DNA of 64,000 nucleotides, taken from positions 17,775,507-17,839,506 of the forward strand of contig CM055743.1 in NCBI GenBank assembly GCA_029465975.1, written 5' to 3'. How positions within the stretch are numbered: position 1 is the first letter of the stretch; each line of letters begins with the position of its first letter. Position numbers and translations under genes: made by a program. This stretch comes from Dallia pectoralis (Eukaryota; Chordata; Actinopteri; Esociformes; Umbridae). The notes beneath the pieces were generated by a model, which worked only from the letters and a program-made list of their open reading frames with translations, was not told where the DNA came from and did not search any database. Shown here piece by piece: positions 37,425 through 50,635 of the stretch.

Positions 37425-38411
37425 ATCAATCAATCAAATTTATTTATAAAGCCCTTTTTACAACAAAAGTTGTCACAAAGTGCTTTTACAATCACCAGCC
37501 TGAATCCGACAGAGCAAACATCAACAAGTTGAACAAGTTGATACACGGCGGCTAGGAAAAACTCCCTGAAAGTCAGGTTTAGGAAGAAACCTAGAGAGGA
37601 ACCAGGCTCTGAGGGATCACCAGTCCTCTTCTGGCTGGGCTGGGTCAGTTTATGACAGTACAACAAGCGAGGTGTGAAAAACTGAGAAAGCAAAATAGTC
37701 CGGGATGTCCAGGAGGGATGATGGATTTGATAGGACTTGGAGGAAGAAGCTCCGGTTGCATCATGTGTTCTGTCAGCCGCACAGTCAGGGGCCCCAGGGA
37801 GGATCCAGCATATGCTCCAAGCTGGAGCGGTCCCCCTGACAGAAGTGGACACAAACACAGGGAAAGGTTGGACACTAGTTCCCGGCACAATAGTATACCG
37901 AACATAATACTTTAAAAGGAGACAGGGGGGTTAGTGAGACAATGGCCATGAACGGGTAAACCCAGGACAAGTCCAGACAGATGTTAGTAGAGACAGGACA
38001 CAGGAAAGATTAGACAACCTGGTTCCCTACGTCCCCGGCACCATAATATAGCAGCATAGATCTTAGAATGAGACAGGGGGGTCCAGTGAAGCTGGGGCCC
38101 TGAACAGGGTAAACCCCGAAACAGGGCCCAATAGGCCGGAAAACACCCACCCACTATGCCGAGCATCAACCCAGGGACGCCAATCGACCATGACCACTCG
38201 GGCAGGTTTAGTTTTTGCTCACAAAGTTACTCGAGCTGGTGGAACAAACAAGAGCTATAGCGAGCCAGTGACATCCACACTCCGAGGAGCATATGGGAGG
38301 TTTAGTTTTTGCTCACAAAGCTACTCGAATTGAGGCTGCAACGGAGCACTATAGCGACCCAGTGACTCCTCCCCACAGTTAACTGGGATAATCAGAGTTT
38401 AATTCACCAGC
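37425..38411 (-). mobile_element. Nested retroposon-like insertion with ATCA-repeat end and 7-8 bp target duplication
   Basis: ACTACCA occurs at 37418-37424 and again at 38413-38419, on either side of a 987-bp insert that splits the RTE-like LINE exactly between its DHHLVV and VSWIR codons. One end is a (GATT)n-type tail (minus-strand reading) after AAAGGGCTTTATAAATAAA. Inside are pairs of diverged repeated modules, for example the GGTTTAGTTTTTGCTCACAA segment at about 38204 and 38300. The sequence resembles an abundant pike/salmonid interspersed repeat. No coding capacity seen. Confidence 0.75.
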
Positions 38412-38419
38412 TACTACCA

Positions 38420-39190
38420 GATGGTGATCAGTTGACAGCTCTGCCCCTCTCTTCACCCGAGTGTCCAAAACATGCGGCCTTAGATCAACCGATACGATCA
38501 CAAAATCGATCATTGACCTTCGGCCTAGGGTGCTCTGGTACCATGTACACTTATGCGCCTCCTTATGTTCGAACATGGTGTTTGTTATAGACAATCCATG
38601 ACTAGCACAGAAGTCCAATAACAAACGACCGCTCGGGTTTAGATCAGGGAGGCCGTTCCTCCCAATCACGCCTCTCCAGGTGTCTCCATCGATGCCCACA
38701 TGTGCGTTGAAGTCTCCCAGCAGAATGATGGAGTCCCCTACTGGAGCCCTATATAAGACTCCCTTCAGGGTCTCCAAGAAGGCTGAATACTCCGTACTGC
38801 TGTTTGGTGCATAAGCACAAACAACAGTCAGAGTTTTCCCCCCCACCACCCTTAGGTCGTAGGGAGGCAACCCTCTCATCCACCGGGGTAAACTCCAACA
38901 CCGCCGTGCTCAGACGTGGGCTCGTGAGTATCCCCACACCAGCCCGCCGCCTCTCACCCTGGGCAACTCCAGAGAAGAACCGAGTCCAACCCCTATCGAG
39001 GAGTAAGGTTCCAGAGCCACGGTTGTGCGTAGAGGTAAGTCCCACCAGATCCAACTGGTATCGCTCCACCTCACGCACAAGTTCTGGCTCCTTCCCCCCC
39101 AGCGAGGTGACGTTCCACGTCCCCAAAGCAAGCTTCTGCCACCCGGGTCTGATCCGTCGAGACCCCCCACCTTCACTGCCACCCATATGA
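38420..39190 (-). pseudogene. RTE-like LINE endonuclease region
   Basis: APE-type endonuclease: KLALGTWNVTSLGGKEPELV at its start, then GVAQGERRRAGVGIL, IILLGDFNAHVG and TDHHLVV at its end. The frame shifts by one base near 38860 (between VDERVASL and the GGKTLTVV block), so it is no longer translatable in one piece. The upstream part of the same frame, to about 39420, is Arg/Ser/Gly-rich and of uncertain status. Confidence 0.8.
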
Positions 39191-39420
39191 CAGCGCACCC
39201 GACCCCTGCGGTTGTTCCTGTGAGTGGTGGGCCCACAGGACGGAGAGGAGAGAGATGCCACGTATCTCGTTCGGGCTGTGCCCGGCCGGGCTCCGTGGCA
39301 AACCCGGCCACCAGACGCTCGCTTTCGAGCCCGCCGTCTGGGCCTGGCTCCAGACGAGGGCCCTGGGCTGACCAATGGAGACCCGGCTGACCAATGGAGA
39401 CCCGTCTTCTTGGAAGTCAT

Positions 39421-41517
39421 CTAAACCCCGCCCACACGTTACAATTGTGTCAAAAAAATTCACAACTGCAAAAAAAGAAACCGAGAGCAAAAACCTGAAC
39501 TCGCAACTGCAGAAAAAGACCGAGAGCAAAAACCATGGCAACGTAAGCAGAGATAGAAAAAAAACTGCAATACATTTGTCTTTGCATTTAAATCGTTTTG
39601 ATTTCTTGCAGATCTCGATACCTTTTCGTGGATGTTTTGCATTCAATATTTATTTTTTGTTTGCAATACATATTTTTTGGTTGCAATAGTAATAATTTTG
39701 TTTGTTCTTTTTGAGATAAATGTAACTCCATATATTTATACATAGTTTATGAATAGCTTGATAACAATCATAAACATTTTGTAAAAATATTTAATACATG
39801 AATATGAAATGATAAAAAGAAACTATAAACAAATTAATTGTTAACGATTTAGTATGTGCATTTATTATACATTGCTACCATATTTTTCTTAATAACATAT
39901 AGAACAAAACAGTAACTGGCAATTGTATATCGGTTTTTCGGGGTCATGTGCTTTTTGGTTTAATTCTTTAGTTTTGGCTCTAAATAATATTTCTGTGTTA
40001 TACGTAGCAAAGTCTATTCAACTTTATAGTTTAGACACATAGTAAACAGCAGCACATTATTCATTTCACCTAATATCCCAACAAAATAGAACAAAGTTAG
40101 CAGGACATATGCTTTATTCTTACTCAAGTGCAGTAAACAGTCATTTTCAAGTTCTTTATTTTTATGCCATTTCATTACTTGAAAAAAAACAGCACAATAC
40201 AATTTGACATGCATCAGAAAACACTACAGTAATGGAAATTAATAAATATATACACAAACACACACACAATACACAAGTATTCTCACAAAAAACATTGAGC
40301 TTACCAAAACAGAAATAAAACAATAAATAACACAACATTTGTGGATGTAAGACAATTTTAAGAGGTTTTCTAAAATTCAGTTTTTCAGTCTTGTAAATAA
40401 AACAATAATACATTTCAAGATCCAGCATGAGCTCATGGAGCTAGGGCAAATTATTAATACCAACCATTTATCTGGGACCTATCAATCGTTATGCAGATAT
40501 TGTGAATTATAATAAAAAAATAACCTACTACAGACTTCAAAGTTTGAAACAAGTTTGCAAATATGGTATTTGATGATGTGGGAAATTCATAGTTACATTT
40601 AGAGAATTTAAAGTATTTGAAAGGATTACATAAAAACCAAGTCTGGCCCACAATGATAAACTGGTGATATTGTTAATTCTGTTAATAATTATTATTTTCC
40701 ATATATCCCAGCTCTATGAGAATCCATGAATAACTTGCAATGGTAAAGAAGCCTTTCGACTGAAATAAAAAGTACCGTAAATGTTTTTTTAAAATGTAAA
40801 CTTTGAACAAGAAGGAACCAACTTTAAATATAGCTGGCAAACACCTTGCAATCATGTTTCACTTTCAAACAGGGAGAGAATATAATTTCAGTTATACTCG
40901 AATACTTAATTCAGACTAGGACCATTGCGCCAACATAAAAATATTATACTACTTCATCCCAGATTTTTTTGAGAACAGGATCAGAACAGCTGCTGCATTG
41001 TATTCAAACCTCTGCTTTCCCTGTATCAAGATTAACCCAATCTCACAAGTACAAGAGTCCTTTAGATATGGAGACCATTCAACCTTTACATAGGAAAGAG
41101 GGAGGTCAGGCGTAGAGTGTACGATCTGATAAATACTAACACAGAGCAAACTACAGGCGTTTTAGAAACACACTTGGTTTAAACCTCTTAAAACATTGGA
41201 GGAAAATGACCCAACTTATCTTTAAGGGAAACAAAATAGGAAGCTTCTAAAGCAGAGGTGTCAAACCGATTCCACGGAGGGCCAAGTGTACACTGCTTTT
41301 ATACTTTTCCCTTTATAAACAGGTCAGACAAACAGCCAGACGAGGGTAGAGCTCAACCAATTAGTGACGCAATTGAACAATCAAGTACGAGGTGTGAGAC
41401 AAAACCTGCAGACACTCTGCCCTTTGTGGAACCGGTTAGACACCCATGTTCTGAAGGGACAAACGTAGTAGTGTCATACCGTAACAAACATAGTAGTGCC
41501 CTTTAGACTGAGAGCTA
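39421..41517. other. AT-rich intergenic sequence and lrp12 3' UTR
   Basis: A roughly 44-bp direct repeat (GAGAGCAAAAACC segments) lies at 39475-39535. The remainder is AT-rich and featureless. The lrp12 3' UTR must begin at 41517 going leftwards, but its end cannot be fixed. Confidence 0.45.
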
Positions 41518-44500
41518 TTAACAGAGCAGAAGCAATTCATCGTCACTATTGGCCTCCATCTTGCCTGTGGACTCGAGACAGGCATCTGGGATCTGTGCGG
41601 TGTGAACCATGCCACAGTGTTCACATAGGCCATCCCTGCCCAAGGGCACCCGGGCTGGCCGAAGGGAGGTTGTCGGAGACGGGCGCGGGGCTACGTGATC
41701 CACGCCTGCCTCCAGGTTCAGGAGCCGGCAAGTCTCGCTGGCAGAGTCAGTGTCCGAGGCAGTATCCGACACGGGTATAAGCAACTCTACATCATCCTCG
41801 TCCTCCCTGGCCCCTCCTCCATGCTCTAGGTTCCTGAGCGGACTCTGGTTCTGCGTTCCCCCGACCGAGGGGCCTCTGGAGCGGCCCAGAGAGAACCGTA
41901 CCCAACGCAGACTCCGGGTGACCCGGCTCAGGGCACTGTTTAACTGGCTCCGCCCACCCACGGCACACTGAGGTTCTGATGCCGCCTCCCCCCCAGGGGT
42001 TTCCATTGAACGTGTCTCCGATGTGGGGCAGTCCTGGTGACTCTCCCTGCCTCTCTCCCTGGTGGCGGTTGAGCTTGTTGCTACGGAGACTATGGCCTCC
42101 ACCGCGGACGCCAGAGGGACCTTCACCGGGAGCGGGGACACGAGGCCGCCCACAGCGCCCGGAGTGTCCCGGCGTTCACTCTCTGTGTCCGTGTCATCGG
42201 AATCGAGGGGCAAAAGCCCTCTGTGAAGTCCAGTCCTGTTGGGCTCGCGGGCCGGGCCGCCAGTACCGCTTGCGTTGTCCTCGGTGTCGGCGGACACTAA
42301 GGCCAGCGAGCCGGAGCGCCGTAAGTGGGTGAAGCTAAAGAGGCGTCGCCAAAGGTTGCTGTGACGACCAGAGGTGGGTAGGCGAATGGAGGTGAAACCC
42401 AGCTGGGAGCGAACCGCCAACCGGAGGTTCTCCAACACAGATGCCTGGACAATACACAAGAAAGTCAGCACAATTCATTTGACTTAGCTCACCTACAAAG
42501 ACACAACTAATATCATGATCCTAAGATTTGAATCTAAAGAACGAGTCCTGTACGGTAGCTTTTACAATAATCAGTCACGGTCATTTCAGGTTGCCATAAT
42601 CAATCAAATTCTGGTAACCAATTCACCCTGGGGTTTACTTTTCCTTCCTTAATAGCGAAGAAAAAACACTTGCGTGTATTCTACCCCAATTATTTTTTGT
42701 ATTTTACATCGGTGTTATCAGTTAATGCATGCTGTTCATTTAAAATGCTCTCCGGCTGTAATTATTTTGTCATTGTTGTGAACACGTTGTTGTTAGTACA
42801 ACCCAAAATGGACCGAGAAGAAAAATAATAAGCACACTTTCACGAACATTTGTCAGGATTTCCACTTACCTGGTTGCCGGAGCAGACTGGAAAGTCCTCT
42901 ACTGGAGGTATGAGGCCCTGGGCGATCAGCTGGCCATACGACGGGGGAGCCTCCCTTCTCAGAAGCTCAGCCTCAACCCTGGAAAGCTGAGTCTCAAACG
43001 ACCTGGAACAACACAACCATTTATTGAGAATTAAGGAACTTGATGAAACGCAACCAGACAGGACTGAGAAGATTGAGCTCCATCCTGGATGTAGAAAATA
43101 GGCACTGTACATAATAGAAGAACCCAGAATGCAACTGTGGGCAGACGAGTACATAGTTTATATGTGAATGAAAGATAGTTGAATAATCCCAATAATAAAT
43201 AATAAAACAAAAACGATACCAATTAAATCCTAAACGGGAACAAATCCCTCCGCGGTACCATAAACGTACGTGTAAATCCACGGGTCTGGAGTTCATTACC
43301 TGCGTTCGAACATCCGGAGGGAGTAGAGTTTACAGGTGCATCCCAGGGCAATAACCAGCAGCAGGCCACAGATGAGACTCCCAATAACCGCCGCCGTAAT
43401 TACCCTCGTGGGAACGATAACCGGACAGCTCTCCTCGTCGCTGCCGTCGCCGCAGTCGTCCTGCGCGTCGCACACCCAGCTCTCGAACACACAGCGGTTG
43501 TTCTTGCAGTGGAAGTTCCCCGGCTGGCAGAAGAAGCAGTTCTTCTCGTCCGAGCCGTTCGGGCAGCGGTTTTGATAGTTGCAGCGGTCCGACCGCGGGT
43601 AGCAGGCGCCGTTTCTGGAGCAGGGGAACTCGTCCTCCTGGCAGGTGCTGCAGTTCACCTCGTCCCGGCCATTGGGACAATGCCAGTAACCATCACAGCG
43701 TTGCTGCTCTGTGTGGCAGCCCCAGTTACCTCCACACGGTATCTCCCATGGTAGACAGAAACCGTCCACCTGGTTAAAGGAGATCACAGTTACATGTTAT
43801 TCCTGCCTGGGACTCAGCAACTACATGTATGTGTTTATTTTATTTTAACATAAAAAGGTTACAGATCTATCTTAATGCACAATAGTTCATTAGTGAGTGT
43901 GTGGGTATTTTTTTTAATACCGTTGAACTCTCAGTTTTAATTGTGCCTTATATTACGACCTGCAATAAAATATACAGAAAACAGATGCAAAGCATTTAAA
44001 GATAATATCATTAATATGTATGATGCCATTTTGCAAGGCCATATCCTGCCAACAGCCAATTTCCTCAAACAACAGGACAATGACCCAAAGCACAGCGTCA
44101 ACCCTATTGAGGAATGTGGGAGCAGCTTGACCGTATAGTCAATCGAACTTGCATGAGCGTTTTAGCTGACACCTTTATTTTGAAAGCACTACCACCATAG
44201 GTCTCATTGCTGCTGGCGAATCTCCTTTAGCAGCCAAGTTGTGACAGTCAGATAACAAGGTGAGTGAACCGCACGTGGTGGCAGGTTTGACAGGAAATTA
44301 TAATCACACACCCTAAGCAACCAATAAAACCCAGAAAACCTTCGCTGAAACCATACCTGGTAGGTGACGTTGAAGCCCCGGGCTGCATTGATCTTGTCAG
44401 CATAAAAGTGGACACGCAGCTGGCCTGAGGAGGAAACCACGGCAACAGGAGCACGGGAGTCAAAGGCGGTGAGGACGCGGAGGAGCCGGCGAGGGTTCTC

Positions 44501-47500
44501 GTCCAAGCCGTCGTATACTTTGACGTAGTCGCCGTAGCCGGTCCCATCCAGTTTGAAGTCGATGAAACGAAGGATCAGCTGAAATCAATCAATTACAGAA
44601 CATATAAATAAAAACACAGTCCCATCCAATTATAAGCAAAATTAGCTAATTATTTTCTTAAATACCTGCATTAAAGCCCAAAGGGAGACAATTTATTTTC
44701 TCGCAAGAGATGTTAGAAAAGTTAATAATTATGAACCGGGAAAATCAAAAACCCGGTTGGAAACAAATAAAATTAACAGTCTATTGGGGTGAGCTATAGT
44801 TTTTCTCGTAGGCTAAGGACCAAGTGTACCGACCTTGCGATGGTCGCCCGTGTCGATGAGCCAGGTGCAGTTGCTGCCCGGGGGGTAGAAGTCGGGGTAG
44901 TTGGGCGAGTTGAAGGTGCCGTAGAAGTTTCGCAACCACTCGCCGCATGTGGGCACATCACAGTCGATCTCATCACCAAGGTCCTGACAGTCGATGCTGC
45001 CGTCGCATTTCAGCGTCTCCGGAAGGCAGGTGTAGACCCGGGTGTAGCGGGAAAGGCAGGGAAACTGAATAAAGAAATTAACAAAAGGTAAACCATACAT
45101 GGAAAAATCTTAAAAGAAAAGCAACATTGGTTTTGTCTCTACGCTAGTACGTTCAATTTAAATAAAACGGTCTGCACTTTTAAAGGTGAAAGTTCCGACT
45201 GTTTGAATTGATATGTCCTTTTATGCGCCCTTTGACTCCAAACCGGAGTCGGAATAGAAACAGCCGGAGAAAGTGCTGGCCTGGTTTGCATACAGACATA
45301 CCAGACATTCACAACACGGGATTTGCAGAAACTCAGGAACGCCTACCTGGTTGAAGGCACACGGTTGAAAGGAGAAGGCTGCAGAGGGGTTGGGCTTCAC
45401 ACACAGCTCCTCATCTGAGTTGTCACCACACTCGTCCATGGCGTTACACTTCCACGAGTCGGGGATGCATTTTCCGTTGGAGCAGTGGAACTGGTCGGAA
45501 TTACAGCTCATCTCCTCAGATTTTCCTTGAAATTGAGGACGTAGAGGCGTGACGCCAATTTAGTACGACGCGAGCGATCGTCATTATTTAAGTGGCACCA
45601 CCATTCTCTTTTGCGGTAGCAATCATTCACTGTTCATGCACGAGTCTCCACTTGCACGATAAAACTTAACAACTCTCATTTAAAACTCCTCTCCAGGGAG
45701 ATAGGCAAACACATACAGTGGCAAGAAAAGGTATGCAAGTTAGGGGTGGGCGATATGGGAAAAATATCATATCACGATTTTTTCAGGAAAAATCACGATT
45801 CGCGATTTTATCACAATTCTTTTTCATGTTGCTTTTTAAGACTATTTTGCAAATTACTGAGCCGCAATACAAGCAAATTATATCTCCATTTAAAAAATAC
45901 AGCCATACAAGGTAACAAAACATAAAAGTGCAATTGTGCAAAGAAGCACCCATTCTCATCCGCAGCTTCACCATCAATTCACTGTGTAACCTGCCATCCA
46001 TCTACAGCATCAGATGATCTACTGTGTTATCATCCTGAATTAAATGAATTATGAAGTAAAACATTTTACTAAAATAGTATGTAGCCTATTTATTGTCTTA
46101 TGTAACCATACAATACAAAATTAAAACCATGATTTTAAAATGCACAGGCTATGATATTAAAATTTCTAAAGATCGAATAAATGAAAATCCATCAAACTGT
46201 ATGTCCTATTTTGATGTAATAAATGCTAAAACATTTTAGATCACAAGCGACGCGCAATCAAATGATTTGCGCATGATTGGCCGTTTATATTGCAACACAG
46301 ACTCTTGAAATAAAAACATTAGGCTACAGTGTATAATTCGATCATTTACATTTGTAAAATGTATTAGCCTATAGTAATTACAGTCCAGTAATTAAGGCAC
46401 TGTAGACAAACACGTATTTTACAGTTTGTATATTGGTCACGGTCGGGTATATTCTGCTGTTACCCGGTAGATACATTAATCACTTTCGTTTTATATTTTC
46501 GTTCTGTTTATTTAGTAAAACATATATTTCTTTATAAACGTAGGGCTACCTCTTTTTTCTAGTTCATTCAAATTCAACCAAGCCAATCAATCTATTATCT
46601 ATGTATATCTCGCAGCTTTTGTCTGCCTGAGCAGGACACGCATACTAACCGGTTGCACTGCGCTCAGTGTTCATTAGTGTTGTTATGAGTGGCAAACTAA
46701 TCCGTTACATATATCCAGTTTCATATAGATCGGACCAAAACGCGTCCATTTTCATGTAGACTAGACCAAAACGCGTCCAGTTTTAAACAGACCAGACCAA
46801 AACGGATCCAGTTTCATAAAGACCAGATCAAAACGAGTCCAATATAGATCAGACCAAAACGAGATCAGACCAAAACGCGTCCAGTTTCTGAAAACGGGAC
46901 AAGGTAAAATGCACGTATTTAGGAAAAGTCATGGAAGAACGAGGCTGTAGCTTTTCAACATTATATATTTATTTTAATTACTAACTGCAACGCCCGCGGG
47001 CATGGGCTGTTGGCGCTTCTAGTGTTAACACCGTGACATATAGCGCGCCGCGCATTGCATGTTGTTACGTGGCTGAAAAACGCCATAGATCTGCATCTAA
47101 TAGAACCTGCACTGGAGCGCGATTCTACGATATTTCCGAAAAAGTGAATCGTGGAGACATTTTAATAGTCCACGATTAAATATCGTCATATCGCACACCC
47201 CTAATGCAAGTCATCTCTGAATGTACAGTTGTCTTCAGACACCTTACCTGTAACATATGACAACCTGAAGCCTTTGCCGGACATGCTGTCATCGGAGTGA
47301 AACTTGATCCACACATGGTCCTGGGAAGAGATGTACGGTGCTGGAATGGAAGATCCACACGCTCGGTAACCGTCAAGGTTCTTGTAAGCGCCGATTGAGA
47401 TCCAGTCAAGGCTGCAGCGCCGTGAGCTCTGGATCTCAAAGTCCTGGAAGCTGGTGGTGAAAAATGCACAGTGTAGAATTACAGTGTAGAATTACAGTGT

Positions 47501-48718
47501 AGAATTACAGTGCATCACGGTCTTCACAATTTCAGCTAAACTGGCATGCAGCCAGCTAATGGGCATACGAACTTGGGTGGACATGTGTGGCATTAAGAGA
47601 GGTGTTAACCTGTACCTTATGGTGATGACTTCCCCAGGGTTGGCCCTGATGGTCCAGCTGCAGTTGACCCTGGACGGGTACTCAAAAGGCCAGCCAGGGC
47701 TAGTAATTACGCCACTGGACGCCCTGATTTGCTCCGCCACATCTCCACAGGCTGGACACACATAAATAGAGTTTTAAATTTATGCCAGTTGTTTTGAAAG
47801 CAAAAACAGGTCGCTGAAAAGGAGGAACTGTAGAGCTAGTGTCTCAAGCGTTTATGGGAAGAGAAAGTGAATGCTAACTGATCGACAGAAGGGAGGGAAA
47901 GTTAAAACAGGGAAAATCTCAGGAACTATTTGGATTTTGCAAATCATTAATTTAAACCACTAACTGTAAATGCCCTTTGTTCATTTAGGCATAATGCCGG
48001 GCACGAAAGATGTTTGTTATCTTCGCTATTTAAAAAAAGTTGGAAGGGAAACACACTGACGATGACATTTATGCTTAGCTTTGGCAAGCAAAAACATTAA
48101 ATATTGACAGGTGTCTACAGGTAAATATGCACACACACAGTGTGTCTCCACAAATAGTTACAAGAAAAAATCCAAACCCCGGTTTGATGCATTTTTGGAC
48201 AAATTATCGATGTCATGGGAACAACATTGGTCAAAATGTCAAAAAAGAGATTAGATGATTTGTGATTAATCTAACTCACCATTAGAAATCCCTGACACGT
48301 AAAAATTCTCATTGTGTCGGGAAAACACTGCATTCCCTAGGAAAGATAACACAAAAAGGAAAAGGTTATTTTTTTAAAGTTAATTCTAACAGAGAAAACA
48401 GACTGATACCTGGATCTCCTTTGCAACTGTGCCCTGTATAAACAAGTTAACATGCAAGGTTGGCATTGCAGACACACATGAAGCCTAGTCTAAGACAACA
48501 AGCTCAATGAAGTGTTCTGAATTTTGACAGCTTTTGAAATGTACATTTGAATATTGAGTGGACTGTGTGGAGCTGTAAGGCAAAGCACAATGTATAACCT
48601 GGACAGAAGTGTGCGTGTAATAAAGTATGCATCTATTAAAATACTTACCAGAGAATATGATAAGGACCATTAGTAATTGTAGATATATCCATGATGAGAT
48701 CCCATTCGAGCAGGCCAT
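41518..48718 (-). CDS. lrp12: LDL receptor-related protein 12
   Basis: Type I membrane receptor with CUB and LDL-receptor class A domains. Exons: 48718-48649, 48336-48280, 47751-47616, 47450-47248, 45525-45347, 45064-44834, 44578-44357, 43769-43300, 43002-42870, 42444-41518. Their sum is 2628 nt (875 residues), in frame throughout. Order: signal peptide (1-24), CUB1 (about 44-155), two LDL-A repeats (about 160-250), CUB2 (about 255-370), three LDL-A repeats with the usual CDGSDE-like Ca-binding motifs (about 370-485), membrane helix (about 489-511), and a long cytoplasmic tail with RREAPPSYGQL and a terminal DDELLLLC. Domain order and tail match LRP12 rather than LRP3 or LRP10. The 57-nt exon 2 corresponds to the alternatively spliced 19-residue segment of human LRP12. 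Introns carry a hAT element and a Tc1 scrap. Confidence 0.95.
43945..44140 (+). mobile_element. Tc1-like transposase fragment in an lrp12 intron
   Basis: The plus-strand frame reads QQDNDPKHSVNPIEECGSSL, which joins the catalytic DNDPKH block directly to the downstream NPIE-x-x-W-like block; the intervening part is deleted. No terminal repeats were identified. Confidence 0.75.
45741..47203. mobile_element. Non-autonomous hAT element in an lrp12 intron
   Basis: The termini TAGGGGTGGGCGATATG (left) and, reverse-complemented, TAGGGGTGTGCGATATG (right) form inverted repeats. The 8-bp target duplication ATGCAAGT is present at 45733-45740 and 47204-47211, the hAT hallmark. The 1463-bp interior has no transposase frame. 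Sub-terminal regions carry repeated CGATAT/ATCACGATT motifs on both sides. The right end stops 44 bp from the splice donor of the exon at 47248-47450. Confidence 0.92.
46700..46890 (+). repeat. Degenerate tandem repeat inside the hAT element
   Basis: Six to seven imperfect copies of a unit built on AGACCAAAACGCGTCCAGTT, spaced about 25-37 bp apart. Confidence 0.8.
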
Positions 48719-50635
48719 TGTAGCTCAATAAAGAACTAGCCTATATTTGTTGTTCCCAAAAATATACCTTTGCAAGTTTGCTTTCTTTAGCTTCTCCAAA
48801 AACACATGGCTAGGTGGCCAGTGAATTTAGCTACTGTAGCTAACTAAATATATATATATACGTGTTGACATTATTAAAACAACTCAGCTAGTCAAGTGAA
48901 AACTGAGAAACAAAATATATAACCGTGTTGGTCGAATAGAGCAACAACAGAGAGCACAACAACCGAATAAGCAACCTTTAATTTAGATAATATAACACTA
49001 CGCAACCGGTAATCTCCAAGCAATCATAGATGTTAAGATGACTATAAGTGTAGCTAGACAGATGTCTCAGTGGATCTCCATCTCCTAAAATAAAATGCAC
49101 CTTTGTGTCACGCATTGTCCCAGAACAGAGAAAAAGACAAAGACATTGCTAACTAACTAGCTAGCCAGCAAACTAGCAGCGAATACAGTCCAGACCACTT
49201 CTCTATCGTACCCTAACAAGCAATGACTTAACATCACCCAATGAAAAATAAATATGTCAACAAATTAATAAATACAGTACATTAAAATCGCAAACTCGCT
49301 CCTTTCTACGCATGCACAACATGTATGGGCTTGCTAATAATGTAATCCTAGCTAGCTGCCCTCACAAGCTAATGTTAATGTATTTATTACAGTGTTGTTG
49401 CGTTAGCTTAGCATCAGCGCCATAGCAGAACGTAACTAAACATTTTCCCGAGAATGTAACGTTAACATTTATCAAAGTCAATATTATACATACATTAACG
49501 ATAATAATTTAAACGGTGTTTCCAACATACAGCGTAATTAGCTAAGCTTGAGACCCTCCCGGCTATAAATGCAGAGCCCTTACATCAACAACGCATTGAA
49601 TGAAACCAACCCCCTTCTATGGGGGGCCAAACCTGCCATTTTAGAAATAAATATATAAATAAATGTATCAATAATTATATTCATATATATATTAATATTT
49701 TGAAAGGAGCACTGTATATGCATTAATCATGATTATACATTTCTGTATTTTATATTATTTTTTCCTTCATCATTTATTTCTGTATTTGTGCAAGTATTTC
49801 CATGTCCTTAAGCTAATGAACTAAGCTATCAATCAATGTTCGTCATGGTGTCACCGTACTGCCATTGGTTGATCGCTATCAGAGTGGGGAGATCGATTTC
49901 CATGCCTAGGTTGCTGTAACTAAGCTGGTACACAAATGGCTATCTACAGGCCAGAGATTTAAGAGTTTTAGCTCACCTTGCTGAAGATGCAAGTGCTAGT
50001 CTAGATATTTTAATTGTTCACATTGATGCCTTAGCTGACTCATTGTTTTAGTCAGTTGCATCTAGGGACACAGAGGTAGACTCTATAGTGTTCAGTGTAG
50101 CAGTACCGACTGATACTTAAGACCCAACTCTAAAAGTTGTATTCAAAAAGGGTTTAATGAACCTTTGCTTCGATATAAAGCTTACCCTTGTAAACAACAA
50201 TAAGAGCTTGTGCCATATCTGCCAGGTGCTGAACATTAGTTACACAAAACGTAAGCAATCTTGCAACCCTTAAAGGCATTCAGAATGCCATGTAGAATTA
50301 TCATTTGTACGTAGTTAGTGGTAACCCGGTATACAACAATAAATCCAGTAAGATGCTCAATGCACAGAAGTGAGAGAAAAGTCCTGGCAACCAGGTTTTT
50401 TTCGAGACAAAAGAACTCACTGATGATTCATATAGCCAGAACTATGTGTATGCTGTCCTTTGTTGGCAAAAAGAAGAAAGTAATAAACATAAAATAAAAA
50501 GTCACAAACCAATAATAGTGTGCAACATGATAATGTCACAAAGTGCTGTCCCATTCTTATTTATAGCATTTTGAGCCCTTGCTGCTTCTTGCACACCGGG
50601 ATGTGACGTCAAATTAGTTTAGAAGGGTTCAGGGC
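48719..50635. other. Region upstream of lrp12, no gene
   Basis: Contains the lrp12 5' flank (48719 to about 49560, with a short AT repeat at 48847-48860), then AT-rich repetitive-looking DNA. The stretch 49625-49700 (TGCCATTT, AAATATATAAATA) has a degenerate inverted counterpart near 52130-52185 and may be one end of a larger element (see findings). No exon recognised. Confidence 0.45.

Larger units (their letters stand above)
35219..39420 (-). mobile_element. RTE-like (Expander-like) APE-type LINE, interrupted
   Basis: Read on the minus strand it runs from an endonuclease region (39190-38420) to a reverse transcriptase (37416-35223). It ends with GACCCCGGACAAGCGGTTGA followed by short ATGAG repeats, a 3' end common in fish LINEs of this kind. 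The 5' boundary near 39420 is uncertain. A second element (37425-38411) is inserted in the coding region. The clade name rests on my recollection of the protein family and may be off; APE-type LINE is certain. Confidence 0.8.

Noticed and set aside
36212..37555. Plus-strand frames of 153 and 216 codons
   Set aside because: Antisense to the RTE-like LINE reverse transcriptase, which has clear motifs on the minus strand.
41979..42332. Plus-strand Pro/Arg-rich frame of 117 codons
   Set aside because: Antisense to the lrp12 last exon, which encodes the conserved cytoplasmic tail.
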